Shown one piece after another: positions 9,601 through 17,951 of a DNA stretch of 64,000 nt (position 1 is its first letter; each line of letters starts with the position of its first letter). The position numbers were made by a program, and so were the translations under genes. This stretch comes from Xenorhabdus khoisanae. GTDB lineage: Bacteria > Pseudomonadota > Gammaproteobacteria > Enterobacterales > Enterobacteriaceae. The notes below the pieces were generated by a model that saw nothing but the letters and a program-made list of their open reading frames with translations, searched no databases and was not told the origin of the DNA. The stretch covers positions 30,713 through 94,712 of the forward strand of contig NZ_LFCV01000030.1 in assembly GCF_001037465.1 (NCBI RefSeq), given 5' to 3'.

Positions 9601-10208
9601 CTAACATGCTGTATTTTTATCTGGTAAGAAATGATGGTAAGTCACTCAATATCGGTGAATTTCCAGGGGGTAAATTTGACATTAAAACATCCACATCAGA
9701 TACCGGGATTGAATTTGATAATGATAATGGCATGATACACACCCCTACATTACTTTCCATGCGCACTTTCAACCCTGGGCCGGTAACAGTTACTGTTCGT
9801 TTAACAGAATCCGATACAGGCAAGCTGTCAGACCATTATTATAAATTCAATCCCCACAGATATTTCTTCTTCCCTGAAATTACGGTTTCTGCGAGTGTTC
9901 CTCATAACGAACTCAATAAATCTTGTGAAAACCTTGAGGGTTTTCGTAAGTCAACAACAGTAACAATGGATGATATTGGAATTGGAGATGTAGGTGGAGG
10001 CAATTCATACTCTCGTGAATTCCCTGTAGAAAAGTTTCCAAAATTTGGACTCTTCTATTCAAATAACACTACGCCTTACATAAGGATCAAAGAATCAGAC
10101 GCTGATAACGCACCTTACTTGGTATACAACTATAAGACCGGGAAAATAGAAGAAAAAAGCGCACTCAAAGAGGATGCCGAAATAAATCTGGTGTGTAAAT
10201 TAAAGTAA
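6693..10208 (+). CDS. Intimin/invasin-type inverse autotransporter
   Basis: About 1171 residues. A signal sequence (VIRLSVLLYSLSLPFIPASA) is followed by a charged linker, then an inverse autotransporter beta-barrel domain of about 240 residues with family marks such as LGFGGRYF, GLNSFYDHEI and GLGAEAWTDYLKLSAN. From about residue 350 there are four or five Ig-like (Big_1/invasin-type) domains; repeated phrases such as QGQLIATLASTATL and QNQLIATLKSTEEL mark their ends. The last about 90 residues lie between two cysteines (SCENL, LVCKL), the layout of the disulfide-closed invasin D5 domain. The start at 6693 is chosen because AGGA lies 8 bases before it; the ATG at 6678 has no ribosome site. 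An outer-membrane adhesin is the expected role; its receptor is unknown. Confidence 0.93.
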   Translation: MDSYINRKVIRLSVLLYSLSLPFIPASAFSTDKENHDTKTERKFSEKTQKENRSHNGNKANNHDENADVGAITRNIQHVGQLLSSSPSELTEQAKSYALGKINNSISTETQKWLSQFGTAKINFSLDRKGKLDNGSLDLLLPFYDNKADWLLFSQLGYRNKDNRHTVNLGFGGRYFTPTHWMYGLNSFYDHEITGSNQRLGLGAEAWTDYLKLSANTYWRLSQWHQSPKEQSYEERPANGFDLNSEFFLPAYPNLGGKLSYEQYFGDNVALFNRDTKQKNPSLTRFGLNYTPIPLITMGVDYKLGTKGNSETLFLANLNYRFGIPFDMQISPHNVASLRTLTGSRYDLVQRNNNIVLDYRKKSELSINVPSDLSGYSTQPVRVNAKITANKPLKPTIWTANKEFRENGGVIAYSDSDYADVTLPKYNTQGGNSYILSATVETKDGSSVKKAQTNLTVEPFVIKDQSIRPIGDGPAIADGKPAYNLAATITYGNTNNAPLKDVTIPNVKWTLDPPTANAQLKWDTSGALNQQGQLIATLASTATLDKNIKVYLEIAGMPKVEIKGDKSITFIDVASKYSISDPKVEPEGPLSILDENNIYTFKATILDENKNPLKNQKIEATWHSGITGHNNDKVVFKSSTTTNDQNQLIATLKSTEELKDVIVKLSINGDKEYTFKPVSFVDDSKSIGIKSINLEGNPPYIALGNNKPQTINLVIHNERGTPYYQQPIPNLKWFTEPEGLEQKGLSIKPQETSGQYVTDPQGQIAVHITSTQAMKDVRIGFSVNGGKTRNYSESFDFVAPTSQDLGATLTGDITTKYYDSLPGITDRNGYALKVKIIDKDKKEPIKNQSIEDMIWATKWKGSENHLPEDFVVINIPGQAVWTTDSNGYVTAYLTRAEKKGEPEMYSPYGIKDIMGTVKLSSGETLVSAPVNFDPQSQEAKLRTYTFEASSHKPTDPYKDVSEQEKPFTWTNMLYFYLVRNDGKSLNIGEFPGGKFDIKTSTSDTGIEFDNDNGMIHTPTLLSMRTFNPGPVTVTVRLTESDTGKLSDHYYKFNPHRYFFFPEITVSASVPHNELNKSCENLEGFRKSTTVTMDDIGIGDVGGGNSYSREFPVEKFPKFGLFYSNNTTPYIRIKESDADNAPYLVYNYKTGKIEEKSALKEDAEINLVCKLK

Positions 10209-10235
10209 GTTGCTTAATCCGTCATTAATATCAAC

Positions 10236-10271
10236 GCACAGCCCCAATGATTATTGAGGCTGTGCTTTTTT
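10236..10271 (+). terminator. Terminator after the invasin gene
   Basis: The stem gcacagccccaat / attgaggctgtgc (one mismatch) is followed by six T residues and begins about 27 bases after the stop codon. A classic intrinsic terminator. Confidence 0.85.
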
Positions 10272-10459
10272 ATAACGTGATTTTCAATTGTTATCTTATA
10301 GAGCGTTCCCTGCCTTACGTTAATGCAATAACAAACATAACACGGCCTGTAATCTTGTTTATCCGTCGCGATCTCAGCCGAAAAACCAGAGGACTTTAAG
10401 CCTGTTTTGTCTATAATACCCCACACTCCATTTTGGTTTTAAATTGAAGGAAACCTTTT

Positions 10460-10990
10460 ATGAGCCTGAACAACGTACCGGCGGGTAAAGAACTACCAGA
10501 AGATATCTATGTCATCATTGAGATCCCAGCTAACGCAGATCCTATTAAATATGAAGTAGACAAAGAATCTGGCGCTCTGTTTGTAGACCGTTTCATGTCA
10601 ACAGCTATGTTCTACCCATGCAACTACGGCTACATCAACAATACTCTGTCCCTTGACGGTGACCCTGTTGATGTACTGGTTCCAACACCTTATCCATTGC
10701 AGCCGGGCTCTGTCATCCGCTGCCGCCCAGTCGGTGTTCTGAAAATGACCGATGAATCTGGTGAAGATGCAAAACTGGTTGCTGTTCCTCATACCAAATT
10801 GAGTAAAGAATACGATCACATCAAAGATGTGAACGATCTGCCAGAACTGTTACGTGCGCAAATCACCCACTTCTTTGAACATTACAAAGATTTGGAAAAA
10901 GGTAAGTGGGTAAAAGTAGATGGCTGGGACAATGTCGAAGCCGCTAAAGCTGAAATTATGTCTTCTTTCGAACGCGCTGCCAAAAAATAA
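10460..10990 (+). CDS. ppa: Inorganic pyrophosphatase
   Basis: A 176-residue family I soluble inorganic pyrophosphatase that hydrolyses the PPi released by biosynthetic reactions. The metal-binding motif [12 protein letters not shown] (about residues 66-77), YGYINNT (about 55) and the lysine/tyrosine active-site segment [13 protein letters not shown] (about 115-127) are all visible. Length equals that of E. coli Ppa. An AAGGAA ribosome site precedes the ATG, and a strong terminator follows. It is convergent with the tamA-tamB-ytfP operon; in E. coli chpSB lies between ytfP and ppa, but here that pair is at 22307. Confidence 0.98.
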   Translation: MSLNNVPAGKELPEDIYVIIEIPANADPIKYEVDKESGALFVDRFMSTAMFYPCNYGYINNTLSLDGDPVDVLVPTPYPLQPGSVIRCRPVGVLKMTDESGEDAKLVAVPHTKLSKEYDHIKDVNDLPELLRAQITHFFEHYKDLEKGKWVKVDGWDNVEAAKAEIMSSFERAAKK

Positions 10991-11020
10991 CCTTAACGGT
11001 TAACAGCGAGTTTTGATTGT

Positions 11021-11060
11021 AAAAAACCTCTGCCCCTTCATGGACGCAGAGGTTTTTTTT
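11021..11060. terminator. Terminator after ppa
   Basis: The inverted repeat aaaaaacctctgc / gcagaggtttttt with a 12-base loop ends in a run of eight T residues on the plus strand and begins with an A run, so it can act for both ppa and the convergent ytfP. Confidence 0.92.
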
Positions 11061-11108
11061 GACGCTCACTTTTATTAAAAAATAATATAAGCAGTGGATC
11101 GCTGTTCT

Positions 11109-11456
11109 TTATTCTTCTCCGTAGCGTTTCAACCAGTCACCACTTGTTATCCGACTCAATCCCTCTACAGGCAATTTATAAAGATAAATCCATGCTCTAC
11201 CATAAGGTGTTTCAATCAGTTCCCTTTGATACTCCTGAGAGTTCTTTTTCAACTCATCCAGCTCTGTCAGTATAGATGGCGTAATGCGGTATACTTCGCA
11301 TTCGATTGTTCCTTCACCACGGATAACAGCGGGATAATGCCCAAGGTCATAAATCTCATAACCTTCTAACTTGTGTTCTCCTAACAGTTGGGCATCTGTC
11401 ATCCAGTGATGGTTACCTTGTTTGCGCCTCAGGCTGCCATAAACAATAACTCGCAT
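11109..11456 (-). CDS. ytfP: Gamma-glutamylcyclotransferase-like protein YtfP
   Basis: A 115-residue protein of the GGCT-like (AIG2/YtfP) family. The N-terminal MRVIVYGSLRRKQGN holds the YGSLR substrate-loop motif, and the glutamate-containing strand YRITPSILTELDELKKN follows. The enzymatic role of YtfP is not settled; gamma-glutamylcyclotransferase activity is suggested by the fold only. The start lies two bases beyond the tamB stop, so it is the third gene of the tamA-tamB-ytfP operon, as in E. coli. Confidence 0.92.
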   Translation of the reverse strand: MRVIVYGSLRRKQGNHHWMTDAQLLGEHKLEGYEIYDLGHYPAVIRGEGTIECEVYRITPSILTELDELKKNSQEYQRELIETPYGRAWIYLYKLPVEGLSRITSGDWLKRYGEE

Positions 11457-11458
11457 TT

Positions 11459-14400
11459 TTAAAACTCAAACTCATAGAGCAGATCTAAAGCTTGATCAAT
11501 ACCAGATACCGCGTCCAGATACAATCTTGGCATAACACGATAGCGCAACGTCAGTGTTGCCAAAGAGTCAAAAATACCCACCCCATACTTCACTTGTAAG
11601 TCTTTGGTAATCCTGCCACTAACGACAACCTGAGATTTATCACCAACGCCTTGAGTATCCAAAGCCAAATCAGAGACACCAAAAGTTTCACCAATCTTGC
11701 CAACTAACTGACCACTCTGCGCAACGCCCAAACCAATCAGCATTGCCGTCATCTGCGAGTTGTCAGAATCCCCTTTTTCCAAGCCCTCTCCACGCAAAAG
11801 GAAGGATAAAGCTTCTTGTTGTGATTTTGCGGGATCAGAGAAAATTTCCACTTTAGGCTTATCCGCCAGACCGGTCACCCTCACTCCGGCAATAACGCCA
11901 TTCGCCGTCGATTCCGGGTTGCGGATCGCTTCAATATTCAATAATGGCTGATCTGGTGGGCCAGAGAACATAATCGTTCCTCTGCGTACCTGCAAATCTT
12001 GTCCATAAGCATGGAAGCGCCCTTCCGGAATATCAATCTGACCATTCAGCCCTAGCCCCTGTTTATCCTGAAGGACTTTTAAAGCCCCCTTAAGCTGTGC
12101 TTCCAGACCAAATGCACTCAAACGCACATCATTACCAATATGAACATTCAAGTTACTTTGAATCAGAATAGACGATTTTTTCTTCCCTATCGGCTGGAGA
12201 TTTTTATCCAGCATCACTTCATCAGAAGAAACACCTACCGCTGATTCCGGCAGTTCCTGAACCGTAATGCGTGCCCATGGAATATCAACATTGCCATCAA
12301 GTTTCAGTAGATTTGGTGTCGCTTCCAGCACCAGATTCGGGCTGACATCGACCTTAACCATCGGAGGAACAACCACACGTAATTTGTCGGCATTAGCTGC
12401 GATTCTGGCATACCATGCATCTAAACTGCGCCAATCCGCATGACCATTCAGGTTTAGTTGCCCCTTAGGCGTTTTAATCATCCCATTCAAATCAGAGCGG
12501 ACACCATCAAAATGAACGGCTAACTGGCCTTGAGAGATATCGAATGGCAGCCAATGACTACTCATTTGCAGGTTATCGGCTTTGAGTAGACCGAATAACA
12601 ACGGGTTCTTGGCATTCCCTCCAAGACGCAAATTCGCATTCACCCCTCCTTCCGCTTTTTCACCTTTGCCCAAGATAGGTTTAATCAACTTCAAGGAGAG
12701 ATCTTGAATATCTACGTTACCCGATAATTTGCGCCGGCCTTCCAAATCAGCCACCTGAACATTACCGTTCAACTGTCCATTGCCAACCAGTTTGACTAAC
12801 CAGCCTAAATTTGCCTTGCCATTTTTCAGACCAGCATTCAATGTCAGCGTTTCAAAATCGATCGGTAACGTAATACCTTCTACAACCTGCCGAACCTGAA
12901 CACCATTCCCTTGCAAGTCGATTTTTGCTTGTGGTAACCCTTGACCTGCTACCCATTTGACATCGGCATCACCACTGAATACCCCCTTAAGCTGAGTGCT
13001 TTTATCAAGGAATGGCCGGAGCATCGCTAAGTCAAAGCGTTCAAGCGCAACTTGTGCATAACCGTTTTTCCCGGCTTCAATCGGTTTTGAAAAACACACT
13101 TGAGCATTGGGATTGAGCCAACAGTGAGCTCCGACAATGGCTCTCTGTTGTAGATTAAAGTAATCAATTGTAATCGCTTTGCTTAAGCGCCACTCACCAA
13201 CAGCCGTATCAAAATGGGTATGATTGATATTGCCTTTCCAACGTTCCTGCTGGCGATCAAAACTTCCATTAAGTGCCAACTCGCCTGATACTGGAGAACC
13301 CTCCACTTTTACTTGTAAATCATGCTGCTTTTCTGTGCCCTTGGCATTGAGTATCAGGCTATTGATGGCTAAATCTGCCTGTTTCAAATGGCGAACAACA
13401 ACCGATAACTGTCCTTGAATCTGTTCCGCCGAGCGTATATCCCCCTTGATCACGGCGCTATCCACTCGCAGAGAATCCTGCCACCGCACCCCACGCGCAT
13501 TTAAATCCGCGATGATTTGAGGGGCTTTCATATTACCGCGCAGTTTGACATTACCAGTGATAAAACCACCCAGTCCCGGCAGTAACCCATCCAATTGCGG
13601 CGCGTTAATATCACCATCCAGTTTCCAGGCCTCATCGGTAAGCCGCCCCTGCGCATTTAACGTATTACGCCCAAACGCAAGATCAAACTGAGGAATGTCC
13701 CACTGCCCTGCTGCATTACCTGATGCTGTACCATAAACTTTGACTGCGTTCTGCTTTACATGACCGTGAAGGGCAATTTCCGGTATCTGAAGTTGCCAGC
13801 TTCCACCATACAAACTGCCACGTACTGCCATTTTACCATCCATTCTGGCCGGCCATTCCGGCCACTGTTTGGCCGTATTAATGCCATCCAGAACCAGCTT
13901 GGCATTCCAACTTACCGCCTTACTCCAATCAACAACCCCCGTGACTTCAGCTTTACCCTGTAATGCAGCCAGACGCAAACGTGTTAACCGGAGAGATTCT
14001 TCATTACCTTTTGCATCCAGCATTAATAATGCCGGAGGAATATCACTCCCCTTAATATCAGAACGAAGCGAAAGATCGTAACGGCTGGCTTGACCATTAA
14101 AGCGCAGTTTTACGCCATCAAGCTGATATTCCGCTTTTTCTTTCAATGGCCATTTCAGTTGGCTGCTTTCCAGTGTCAAGCGTAAAGGCAAGCCTGCCTT
14201 TGCCAATTCAGCCTGCGCATCCAGATTGGCAGAAACAGGCCCGGAAAGGTGTAACGCGAGATCAAGCTGCTGTAAAAAAGCCCCCTTCAGCGTTAGGTCG
14301 ATTTTTTGCCCTTTCAACTCATTCAGGTTATTTAAATTATCTACTTTCCCTTTAACCATCAGGTTGATTGGCCACTGCTCAGAAAGTTTTGCCGTGCCCT

Positions 14401-15250
14401 GTATCGCAAGTGAACCTTCTGGCACCGACACATTCAAGGTTTTTACATCGATTTGCTGTCCCTGATTGCTGGCCTGTAGCCTCAAGTCATTAATCGTGAT
14501 GTCGGTATCTCCGGTCAGACGAAGCTGGCGGCCATGAATACCATCTACAGTGATATCAAGGGGAATCGGAATATTGGGTAATGTCGTTAAGAGCGGCTTG
14601 GCAAACAACGCCTTCAAGGTTTCACTCAAGGGCTTCTCAGATTCGATCTGCTGTTTAGTCTTTGGCGTTGTTTTCTGTACTGTATCAGTGGGTTCAGACG
14701 GTGATTTTGGCAATGCCACCAACAGATTAGTGATTTCCGTTGGCTTTAATGACAACTGTTTTTCCCGCCACTGAGCGCCAGATTTAAATTCATCCAATGC
14801 AATAGCGATATCATCCACTGTGACATGGATATTTTTCAAAGAAAGCAAATCCAGTGAAATAGGATAAGGCGTTGTCAATTCGGTCAAGGGTTCCGATGCC
14901 GGGGATGGCTCCGATGGCGGAAGTTCAGCCGTATTGACCGAAACAACAACACCTTCTGTCGTCAGGGCATTGACACATACATGGCTGTGTCTCAAACAGG
15001 AAAGCCGCAACGAAAGATGCAGATTGTCAGCACTGACATCAACGCCCGGCATCTGATATTTCACGCCTTTTAGCGTTAGGTCGCGCCAACCTCCGCTGAC
15101 ACTGGCAATATCCAATCCGGGCACCCAACGTGCGGCACTGTTAATCACAAAGTGCAAACCGGTTTGCGTGCCAACCAATCCTACAACCGTCATCAATAAC
15201 AGGCCAACAATCAGCAGGAAAATAATACTGACCCTCTTTACCCACTTCAT
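11459..15250 (-). CDS. tamB: Translocation and assembly module inner-membrane protein TamB
   Basis: A 1263-residue AsmA-like bridge protein. One N-terminal membrane helix (IIFLLIVGLLLMTVVGLVG, about residues 9-27) anchors it in the inner membrane. A very long repetitive beta-strand region follows and ends in the DUF490/TamB C-terminal domain (DLQVKYGVGIFDSLATLTLR, then YRVMPRLYLDA). With TamA it takes part in autotransporter assembly and, by homology to AsmA-like proteins, in lipid transport across the periplasm. It overlaps tamA by 4 bp and is followed two bases later by ytfP, so all three are one operon. The invasin-type adhesin in this window is a plausible client. Confidence 0.97.
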   Translation of the reverse strand: MKWVKRVSIIFLLIVGLLLMTVVGLVGTQTGLHFVINSAARWVPGLDIASVSGGWRDLTLKGVKYQMPGVDVSADNLHLSLRLSCLRHSHVCVNALTTEGVVVSVNTAELPPSEPSPASEPLTELTTPYPISLDLLSLKNIHVTVDDIAIALDEFKSGAQWREKQLSLKPTEITNLLVALPKSPSEPTDTVQKTTPKTKQQIESEKPLSETLKALFAKPLLTTLPNIPIPLDITVDGIHGRQLRLTGDTDITINDLRLQASNQGQQIDVKTLNVSVPEGSLAIQGTAKLSEQWPINLMVKGKVDNLNNLNELKGQKIDLTLKGAFLQQLDLALHLSGPVSANLDAQAELAKAGLPLRLTLESSQLKWPLKEKAEYQLDGVKLRFNGQASRYDLSLRSDIKGSDIPPALLMLDAKGNEESLRLTRLRLAALQGKAEVTGVVDWSKAVSWNAKLVLDGINTAKQWPEWPARMDGKMAVRGSLYGGSWQLQIPEIALHGHVKQNAVKVYGTASGNAAGQWDIPQFDLAFGRNTLNAQGRLTDEAWKLDGDINAPQLDGLLPGLGGFITGNVKLRGNMKAPQIIADLNARGVRWQDSLRVDSAVIKGDIRSAEQIQGQLSVVVRHLKQADLAINSLILNAKGTEKQHDLQVKVEGSPVSGELALNGSFDRQQERWKGNINHTHFDTAVGEWRLSKAITIDYFNLQQRAIVGAHCWLNPNAQVCFSKPIEAGKNGYAQVALERFDLAMLRPFLDKSTQLKGVFSGDADVKWVAGQGLPQAKIDLQGNGVQVRQVVEGITLPIDFETLTLNAGLKNGKANLGWLVKLVGNGQLNGNVQVADLEGRRKLSGNVDIQDLSLKLIKPILGKGEKAEGGVNANLRLGGNAKNPLLFGLLKADNLQMSSHWLPFDISQGQLAVHFDGVRSDLNGMIKTPKGQLNLNGHADWRSLDAWYARIAANADKLRVVVPPMVKVDVSPNLVLEATPNLLKLDGNVDIPWARITVQELPESAVGVSSDEVMLDKNLQPIGKKKSSILIQSNLNVHIGNDVRLSAFGLEAQLKGALKVLQDKQGLGLNGQIDIPEGRFHAYGQDLQVRRGTIMFSGPPDQPLLNIEAIRNPESTANGVIAGVRVTGLADKPKVEIFSDPAKSQQEALSFLLRGEGLEKGDSDNSQMTAMLIGLGVAQSGQLVGKIGETFGVSDLALDTQGVGDKSQVVVSGRITKDLQVKYGVGIFDSLATLTLRYRVMPRLYLDAVSGIDQALDLLYEFEF

Positions 15251-16989
15251 AGTTCAGCCCCTAGACCGATATAAAATTCAACATTGTGATTATTTGGATC
15301 TCCGATTGGCGTTGCCAAATCAAATTTTATCGGCCCAACAGGTGAAGCCCAGCGCACACCCATCCCCGCGCCTGTTTTGAAATTACTCCTTCTAATGTCA
15401 TCCACAGCCTCACCTGAATCTACAAACAAAGCACTCCACCAATTACCATAAATATTGTATTGATACTCCAACGAACCAACGGCCAGTTTTGATGCCCCGA
15501 CTAATTTACCCTTTTTGTCTGTCGGTGAAATTTTCTGGTATTTATAGCCACGAATGCTGCGATCACCACCGGCAAAGAAACGAAGATCCGGCGGCACTTT
15601 TTCGAATTGACTGGTTTCTATCCAGCCCAGATCGGCCCGTACCACAAGACGATGATTTTCCGGATAAGATCTGATCCAAACGTGATGTGCCTGTAACACG
15701 AGGAAGTCCACATCAGACCGCCAAGTCTTATCAGAAATATCTATCGAATAACGCTGACTATCGCCCCAAAAAGGCATAGTTCCACCACGCTGACGAAGGC
15801 GGCTGACATTTATCCCCGGATAAAGCAGCATGGTGGTATTTGTCACATTGGCTTGGGTAAAGTGGCTGAGACTCCAGCGAATATTGACACCATACTGCCA
15901 GCCAGTAGAGCGATCCCAGTTACGGGCAAGGTTCAACGTTGCTGTGTCCGCAATCGTGTCGTTGATATCTTTACGTTTATAGCCCGTTTGCAGTTCAAAA
16001 TATTCTTCGAGTGGATTGGCTTTCAGCGGCATCTTATAAGATGCGTCAATGATTTGTTCCCGGGCAGAAAGGTTAAGACTGGTGCTAAAACTATGCCCAC
16101 GGGAATTAAGCCAGGGTTTTTTCCATTTTGTTTGTACACGGGGACCAACATCAGTGGCATAACCACCACCCAATTCAACATAGTTGGCAGAACGAGGGAC
16201 TAACGAAGCATCCAGTGGCAATATCTTATCCTGACTCTCGCGCCCTACTTTAAAATCAGGTACAACAACCGCAGAATTAAACCAACCCGTATCCACCAAA
16301 CGACGGTTGAATTCCGCCAACTGTTCCGATGTGTAATATTCATCTTTTTTGAAAGGAATCAGGTTATTCAGGTAAGTTTCACGAATTTGCGAACCATGGA
16401 ATATTACAGGGCCAAAGTGATAACGTTGCCCGCTATCGAAATCAAAATCCCAAATCGATTCATGCAGTTCTTTTGATACCCCTAATTCACTCTTCTTCAT
16501 CACGGCATCAAAATAACCTTTTTTGACCGCAAGATTAGTCAATGCACCTTTAAAACTTTCATATTCCCAATGATTAAGAATGGTCCCTTTTTTGGGCGTA
16601 TTTTTTTTGATGAGGGCGGCATAATCTTTATCTGTTTTTGCACCACCTTCTAAATCAACATTCACTTCAGCCACTCGCACAGGTTCACCAAGGGTTACCT
16701 TTGCAGTCAGAACAGGGCGGGCTGGCGGAGTATTCTCTTGATAGGTAAATTCAACGGTGGGATTATAATAGCCCAGTGGACGAAGCCCTTGTCGTATAGC
16801 TTTCTCCACACGTGCGCGAAAACGACCATCAGGAGACACTTCATCAGTACTGATATTTGAAAGTTGCACTCTGGCATTTTTTTCCAATTCGCCAGAAAGT
16901 CCTTCTACTTTTAACCGTAAATTTGCACTGTAAGCCGATGGAGTGACGATAGATACAAAAAGCGCGCATATGAGGGGGTATCGTGACAC
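15247..16989 (-). CDS. tamA: Translocation and assembly module outer-membrane protein TamA
   Basis: A 580-residue Omp85-family protein. It has a signal peptide (about residues 1-21), three POTRA-type domains (about 22-270) and a 16-strand barrel with the Omp85 hallmark RFFAGGDRSIRGYKY (about 455) and the terminal GVRWASPVGPIKFDLATPIG. The end FYIGLGAEL resembles a beta signal. TamA works with TamB to insert autotransporters such as Ag43 and inverse autotransporters. The start codon is GTG (16987-16989), since no ATG fits before the signal peptide. It begins the tamA-tamB-ytfP operon and is divergent from msrA. Confidence 0.97.
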   Translation of the reverse strand: MSRYPLICALFVSIVTPSAYSANLRLKVEGLSGELEKNARVQLSNISTDEVSPDGRFRARVEKAIRQGLRPLGYYNPTVEFTYQENTPPARPVLTAKVTLGEPVRVAEVNVDLEGGAKTDKDYAALIKKNTPKKGTILNHWEYESFKGALTNLAVKKGYFDAVMKKSELGVSKELHESIWDFDFDSGQRYHFGPVIFHGSQIRETYLNNLIPFKKDEYYTSEQLAEFNRRLVDTGWFNSAVVVPDFKVGRESQDKILPLDASLVPRSANYVELGGGYATDVGPRVQTKWKKPWLNSRGHSFSTSLNLSAREQIIDASYKMPLKANPLEEYFELQTGYKRKDINDTIADTATLNLARNWDRSTGWQYGVNIRWSLSHFTQANVTNTTMLLYPGINVSRLRQRGGTMPFWGDSQRYSIDISDKTWRSDVDFLVLQAHHVWIRSYPENHRLVVRADLGWIETSQFEKVPPDLRFFAGGDRSIRGYKYQKISPTDKKGKLVGASKLAVGSLEYQYNIYGNWWSALFVDSGEAVDDIRRSNFKTGAGMGVRWASPVGPIKFDLATPIGDPNNHNVEFYIGLGAEL

Positions 16990-17125
16990 TCGAACTCCTA
17001 ATATTTATCTATCTACAGGGTAAGATCCAACAATATAAAAATGCTGTAATAAGTTAATTCTGGTAAAGTTTTAAAGATATACAAGCAACACATAACCATA
17101 AAACCCGTGAATAATAGGAGGAATC

Positions 17126-17773
17126 TTGCCAAATTCAGTCAATGAAAGCCAACATGTTTCTTCACAAGATGCTTTATCTGGTAGGGCCACCCCATTAACT
17201 GTATCACCCTACCATGTCATCACACAGCATGCGATAGACAACATTCCAGAAAATATGGAAATCGCCTATGTAGGTATGGGATGTTTCTGGGGCGTTGAAC
17301 GTCTTTTCTGGCAACAGGAAGGCATTTATACCACCTCTGTAGGTTACAGTGGCGGTACAACACCAAATCCGACTTATGAAGAAGTTTGCACAGGCTTAAC
17401 CGGGCATGCCGAAGTGGTCAGGATCGTGTTTGATCCAACCCAAATAACCTATGCACAGTTATTAACGCTGTTCTGGGAAAATCACGATCCCTCCCAGGGT
17501 ATGCGTCAGCACGGTGATATCGGCACACAGTACCGTTCTGCCCTTTACACCGTTTCAGCACAACAACATGAGCAAGCGATTGCCAGCCGCGACCAATTCC
17601 AGCAAATAATGGCTCAAAATGGCGACCAACGTACTATCACGACAGAAATCCGTGAAGCCGGGCCATTCTATTTTGCCGAAGATTATCACCAGCAATATCT
17701 CTACAAAAATCCTGAAGGGTATTGTGGATTAGGTGGTATTGGAATCTGCTTCCCTCCAACGCACAGAAATTAA
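17126..17773 (+). CDS. msrA: Peptide methionine sulfoxide reductase MsrA
   Basis: A 215-residue MsrA, which reduces methionine S-sulfoxide in proteins and free methionine. The catalytic cysteine is in [13 protein letters not shown] (Cys53), with GYSGG downstream and the resolving-cysteine segment [14 protein letters not shown] at the C-terminus. The start is a TTG codon at 17126, decided by a strong AGGAGG 4 bases upstream; no ATG or GTG gives a full-length product. It is divergent from tamA, as in E. coli. Confidence 0.97.
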   Translation: MPNSVNESQHVSSQDALSGRATPLTVSPYHVITQHAIDNIPENMEIAYVGMGCFWGVERLFWQQEGIYTTSVGYSGGTTPNPTYEEVCTGLTGHAEVVRIVFDPTQITYAQLLTLFWENHDPSQGMRQHGDIGTQYRSALYTVSAQQHEQAIASRDQFQQIMAQNGDQRTITTEIREAGPFYFAEDYHQQYLYKNPEGYCGLGGIGICFPPTHRN

Positions 17774-17846
17774 CCGATTTAGTTAGCCCAATGTTATAAT
17801 TATTGGGCTAGACCCAAAGCCTGATGGAATTAGGCTATTATTTACT

Positions 17847-17871
17847 TTACGGCATATCGCCGTAATTTTTT
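17847..17871 (+). terminator. Hairpin with T run between msrA and paeA
   Basis: The 7-bp stem ttacggc / gccgtaa with a 5-base loop is followed by six T residues. It lies 74 bases after msrA and 81 bases before paeA, and is preceded by two further hairpins (agcccaat/attgggct and agcct/aggct). It may simply terminate msrA, or act as an attenuator in a paeA leader. Confidence 0.65.
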
Positions 17872-17951
17872 CTTTATAGGTTTTTTCATCTCCCTCCAGT
17901 GCTATTCAAATAACACCTACCCTGTCGCTGGGGACAAGATACGGACACTTT

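Noticed and set aside
10214..10426. 70-codon open frame on the minus strand between invasin gene and ppa
   Set aside because: It covers the terminator hairpin of the invasin gene and the ppa promoter region, has no ribosome site and no family resemblance.
17774..17951. Manganese riboswitch (yybP-ykoY) ahead of paeA
   Set aside because: The conserved core of that riboswitch is not seen; only simple hairpins are present.
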